In this document: piece after piece, positions 4,673-5,545 of the stretch | How positions within the stretch are numbered: the first letter of the stretch is position 1 | Layout: each line of letters opens with the position of its first letter | Source: an uncultured Intrasporangium sp. | GTDB lineage: Bacteria; Actinomycetota; Actinomycetes; Actinomycetales; Dermatophilaceae | NCBI GenBank assembly: GCA_937873285.1 | Contig: CALMNV010000216.1 | Location: 1-5,545, forward strand | DNA length: 5,545 nucleotides | Direction of reading: 5' to 3' | The notes under the pieces: generated by a model | What the model was told of the DNA's origin: nothing | What the model saw: the letters and a program-made list of their open reading frames with translations, nothing else | Databases searched by the model: none | Program-made: the position numbers and the translations under genes

Positions 4673-5545
4673 TCAGCCGTCCCGCTGAGCGCCGCGGTCG
4701 GCGATCTCGGCGGCCGCTTCGAGGTACGCCAGCGCACCGCTGCTCGACGGGTCGTACGTCATCACCGTCTCGCCGAAGCTCGGCGCCTCGGAGATCCGCA
4801 CGGATCTCGGGATCGTGGTGCGCAGCACCTGATCCGGAAAATGGGCGCGGACCTCGTCCGCCACCTGGGAGGACAGCCGGGTGCGGCCGTCGAACATCGT
4901 CATCAGAATGGTCGACACGTGCAGGTCGGAGTTGAGGTGGGACCGGACCAGCTCGATGTTCTGCAGGAGCTGGGACAGCCCCTCCAGCGCGTAGTACTCG
5001 CACTGGATCGGAATGAACACCTCCCTGCTGGCCACCAGCGCGTTGACGGTCAGCAGACCGAGGCTGGGTGGGCAGTCCAGCAGCACGTAGTCGAACGGCA
5101 TACCGCCCTCCCGCGCGGCTGCCACGGCTCGGGCCAGCCGCGACTCCCGTGCCACGAGGGGGACGAGCTCGATCTCCGCGCCGGCCAGGTCGATGGTGGC
5201 CGGCGCGCACGACAGCCCGGGCAGCGCCGCGCACGGCTGGACCACGTCGAGCAGCGGAGTCCCTTCGACGAGCACGTCGTAGACCGACGGGACGTCGGCG
5301 TGATGGTCGATCCCCAGGGCCGTGCTGGCGTTGCCCTGCGGGTCGAGGTCGACGACGAGCACCTGCAGTCCCGACTGCGCCAAGGCCGCCGCGACGTTGA
5401 CCGTCGTCGTCGTCTTGCCGACCCCACCCTTCTGGTTCGCGACGGTGAGCAACCGCTGGGCGGCCGGCTTGGGCAGCCGGCGGCCGCTCAGCCGGATGCT
5501 CCGCCGGGCGTTGTCGGCAAGCTGGGTGGCCACGGGCGTGTCTGC
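4673..5545 (-). CDS. parA: Chromosome-partitioning ATPase ParA (5' end outside the window)
   Basis: The visible 291 codons encode a chromosomal ParA/Soj ATPase, which binds DNA non-specifically in its ATP-dimer form and moves ParB-parS complexes. Numbering from the GTG at 5533, the deviant Walker A is KGGVGKTTTT at 35-44 (signature Lys35, catalytic Lys40). Walker A' is VVDLDPQGN at 60-68, and the Walker B region is DYVLLDCPPS at 148-157. QCEYYALEGL (177-186) and IPRSVRISEAPS (241-252) are typical of the family. The GTG at 5533 could start a 286-residue protein, but the frame is still open to the edge and encodes ADTP just before it. From memory, Streptomyces-type ParA proteins have a DTPIGRAA segment at the equivalent place, so the real start is probably further upstream. 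Protein identity is near certain. It lies upstream of parB on the same strand, separated by the parS-bearing spacer. Confidence 0.97.
   Translation of the reverse strand, partial: ADTPVATQLADNARRSIRLSGRRLPKPAAQRLLTVANQKGGVGKTTTTVNVAAALAQSGLQVLVVDLDPQGNASTALGIDHHADVPSVYDVLVEGTPLLDVVQPCAALPGLSCAPATIDLAGAEIELVPLVARESRLARAVAAAREGGMPFDYVLLDCPPSLGLLTVNALVASREVFIPIQCEYYALEGLSQLLQNIELVRSHLNSDLHVSTILMTMFDGRTRLSSQVADEVRAHFPDQVLRTTIPRSVRISEAPSFGETVMTYDPSSSGALAYLEAAAEIADRGAQRDG

Larger units (their letters stand above)
360..5103. repeat. Dispersed octamer CGGCATAC, six copies
   Basis: Exact copies are at 360-367 (+), 957-964 (+), 1763-1770 (-), 2412-2419 (-), 3979-3986 (-) and 5096-5103 (+). Two are in intergenic DNA just upstream of genes (GST-like and phosphodiesterase) and four are inside coding regions (GST-like, phosphodiesterase, parB, parA). 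Five of the six run in the same direction as the gene they belong to or precede. The only other CATAC in the window is the CGACATACGG spanning the parB start codon. Function unknown. Confidence 0.6.

Noticed and set aside
4438..4737. Short open frames on both strands across the parA-parB spacer
   Set aside because: They read through parS palindromes (giving VSRET/FHVKR peptides), have no ribosome site and no conserved feature. The spacer is best read as non-coding.

Overview
The window is very GC-rich (about 70% by eye) and looks like the chromosome of an actinobacterium. The ParA, ParB, Nei-type glycosylase and Rv0805-like phosphodiesterase proteins all resemble actinobacterial forms, and two genes appear to start leaderless behind a TANNNT -10 box, which is common in that phylum. 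An order such as Micrococcales is my guess; nothing here fixes the family. The paired parS sites and parAB place the window near the chromosomal origin, but no convincing oriC or DnaA-box cluster is inside it.

Layout, left to right. Positions 1-225 (minus) hold the N-terminal 75 codons of a GNAT-like acetyltransferase that runs off the left edge. 226-385 is a divergent intergenic region. 386-1417 (plus) encodes a Xi-class glutathione transferase / glutathionyl-hydroquinone reductase-like protein with a CPWA active site. 1418-1517 is a convergent spacer with hairpin potential. 1518-2402 (minus) encodes a class III cyclic-nucleotide phosphodiesterase-like metallophosphoesterase. 2403-2476 holds its probable leaderless promoter and a perfect 13-bp tandem repeat. 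2477-3334 (minus) encodes a Nei/Fpg-family DNA glycosylase, 11 nt behind parB. 3346-4419 (minus) is parB. 4420-4672 is a 253-nt non-coding spacer carrying two parS sites, a third CACGTG-centred palindrome and a short direct repeat. 4673-5545 (minus) is parA, open at the right edge and probably lacking its true N-terminus.

How the parts fit: ParA, ParB and the parS pair form a chromosome segregation module, with ParB loading sites lying between its two protein genes. The glycosylase gene is placed to be co-transcribed and probably translationally coupled with parB. The phosphodiesterase and the GST-like gene look like independent units with their own promoters. They sit between parB-nei and a GNAT gene that, from what I remember of related actinobacteria, is often found close to parB.

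The least expected signals are non-coding. The octamer CGGCATAC occurs six times in 5.5 kb, where about 0.2 would be expected by chance, and one copy contains the only ATA codon I could find. The two parS sites are arranged as halves of a 46-bp near-perfect inverted repeat. Two genes share an identical TACGCT-N6-ATG start arrangement.
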